A DNA stretch of 26,343 nt from contig DIHE01000182.1 of the NCBI GenBank assembly GCA_002420005.1, positions 43,046 through 69,388 of the forward strand, read 5' to 3'. The notes under the pieces are model-generated. The model had not been told where the DNA came from. It was given only the letters and a program-made list of their open reading frames with translations, and did not search any database. Source of the DNA: Holophagales bacterium UBA5704 (GTDB taxonomy: Bacteria > Acidobacteriota > Thermoanaerobaculia > Multivoradales > UBA5704). Positions 26,065 to 26,343 of the stretch are shown in pieces. The translations under genes and the position numbers were made by a program. The first letter of the stretch is position 1; each line of letters begins with the position of its first letter.

Positions 26065-26343
26065 CTACGGCAGCTCGATCACCAGCTCGCCGCCGGCACC
26101 TGCGAGGCGCACCCGCCGCAGCTCGATGGCCACGACCTTGTACCCGGCGATGGTCTCTCCCGCCGCCACCACCTTGTCGCCGAACAAGGCCACCGGCTGG
26201 TCGGAGAACGCGATGCCGTTGAGCCGCAACGTCCCGCCCGCGGCGAGCGGGATCTCCTGCTGGTAGGTGAGCACCGCGGCCTCGGGGGTGACCGGTGCTG
26301 CGGCGGGAGCCGGAGGCGGCGGGGCCGGGGAGGGTGCGGGGGG
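26065..26343 (-). CDS. C-terminal end of a Pro/Ala-rich protein, possibly GspB-like
   Basis: The frame is open through the window edge, so 92 residues of C-terminus are visible and the start lies outside. The first 23 residues are Pro/Ala-rich, like a periplasm-spanning linker. The rest is a small beta domain: LRLNGIAFSDQPVALFGDKV, then VVAAGETIAGYKVVAIELRRVRLAGAGGELVIELP. The pattern (NGI-x-AF, a value string, a GDxxxGY step, then RVRL and a final acidic strand) resembles the C-terminal domain of type II secretion GspB and similar pilus or secretion accessory proteins. The match is by eye and weak. The GTG inside this frame at about 26274 follows coding sequence and is not a real start. The S9 gene begins 37 nt downstream. 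Confidence 0.6.
   Translation of the reverse strand, partial: PPAPSPAPPPPAPAAAPVTPEAAVLTYQQEIPLAAGGTLRLNGIAFSDQPVALFGDKVVAAGETIAGYKVVAIELRRVRLAGAGGELVIELP

Noticed and set aside
26065..26274. Complete 69-aa small gene starting at an internal GTG
   Set aside because: The frame continues upstream to the window edge with a Pro/Ala-rich linker typical of secretion accessory proteins, so this is the tail of a larger gene.

Overview
The window is a GC-rich, gene-dense bacterial chromosome segment. It has 19 complete protein genes, one gene cut at each end, short intergenic gaps, and no rRNA, tRNA, CRISPR array, transposase or phage gene that I could recognise. An outer membrane is implied by the LPS-core-type glycosyltransferase, Lnt and the PlsC-type acyltransferase. 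The secreted beta-propeller peptidases (tricorn-like and S9) and the very high GC fit an Acidobacteriota-like organism, for example a relative of Thermoanaerobaculia. That placement is an inference from gene content only.

Region 1 (1-7819) is an envelope block. A PlsC-type acyltransferase (-, cut by the left edge) is divergent from a + strand run: GT2 glycosyltransferase, M20 peptidase, L,D-transpeptidase, NfeD-type membrane protease, slipin, SPOR protein and apolipoprotein N-acyltransferase. Several of these overlap by 4 nt or abut. A near-perfect -10 box lies before nfeD, so at least two transcripts are likely. Region 2 (7798-10527, -) is a glycogen pair, glgC-glgA. Its last 22 nt overlap the end of lnt.

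Region 3 (10570-16012, +) is a cofactor block: lipB, then a Nudix-fold/winged-helix protein resembling the NrtR/NadQ regulators of NAD synthesis, then nadA-nadB-nadC. The nadA leader holds a sigma-70-like promoter and two 19-bp sites of the same design, one inside the promoter and one just before the ribosome binding site, about six helical turns apart. This looks like a self-contained NAD-responsive repression module. nudC at 22539, which hydrolyses NADH, is further NAD metabolism nearby.

Region 4 (16122-26343, mostly -) holds a 590-aa protein of unknown function, a secreted trypsin-like protein whose catalytic histidine is replaced by glycine, a secreted tricorn-like protease, nudC (+), a B3/B4-domain protein overlapping a secreted S9 prolyl-oligopeptidase-type peptidase, and the C-terminal end of a proline-rich protein cut by the right edge.

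Two dispersed intergenic repeat families stand out. Family A is built from 9-nt AAGGACNNC units (3384-3416, 12282-12364, 16026-16115). Two copies are long imperfect hairpins that flank nadABC, and two copies sit immediately upstream of promoters. Family B is a CCCCTCTCCC/GGGAGAGGGG element (6272-6311, 17954-17982, 23301-23324). One copy carries the lnt ribosome binding site and another forms the C-terminus of NudC. No gene-free stretch exceeds 300 bases.
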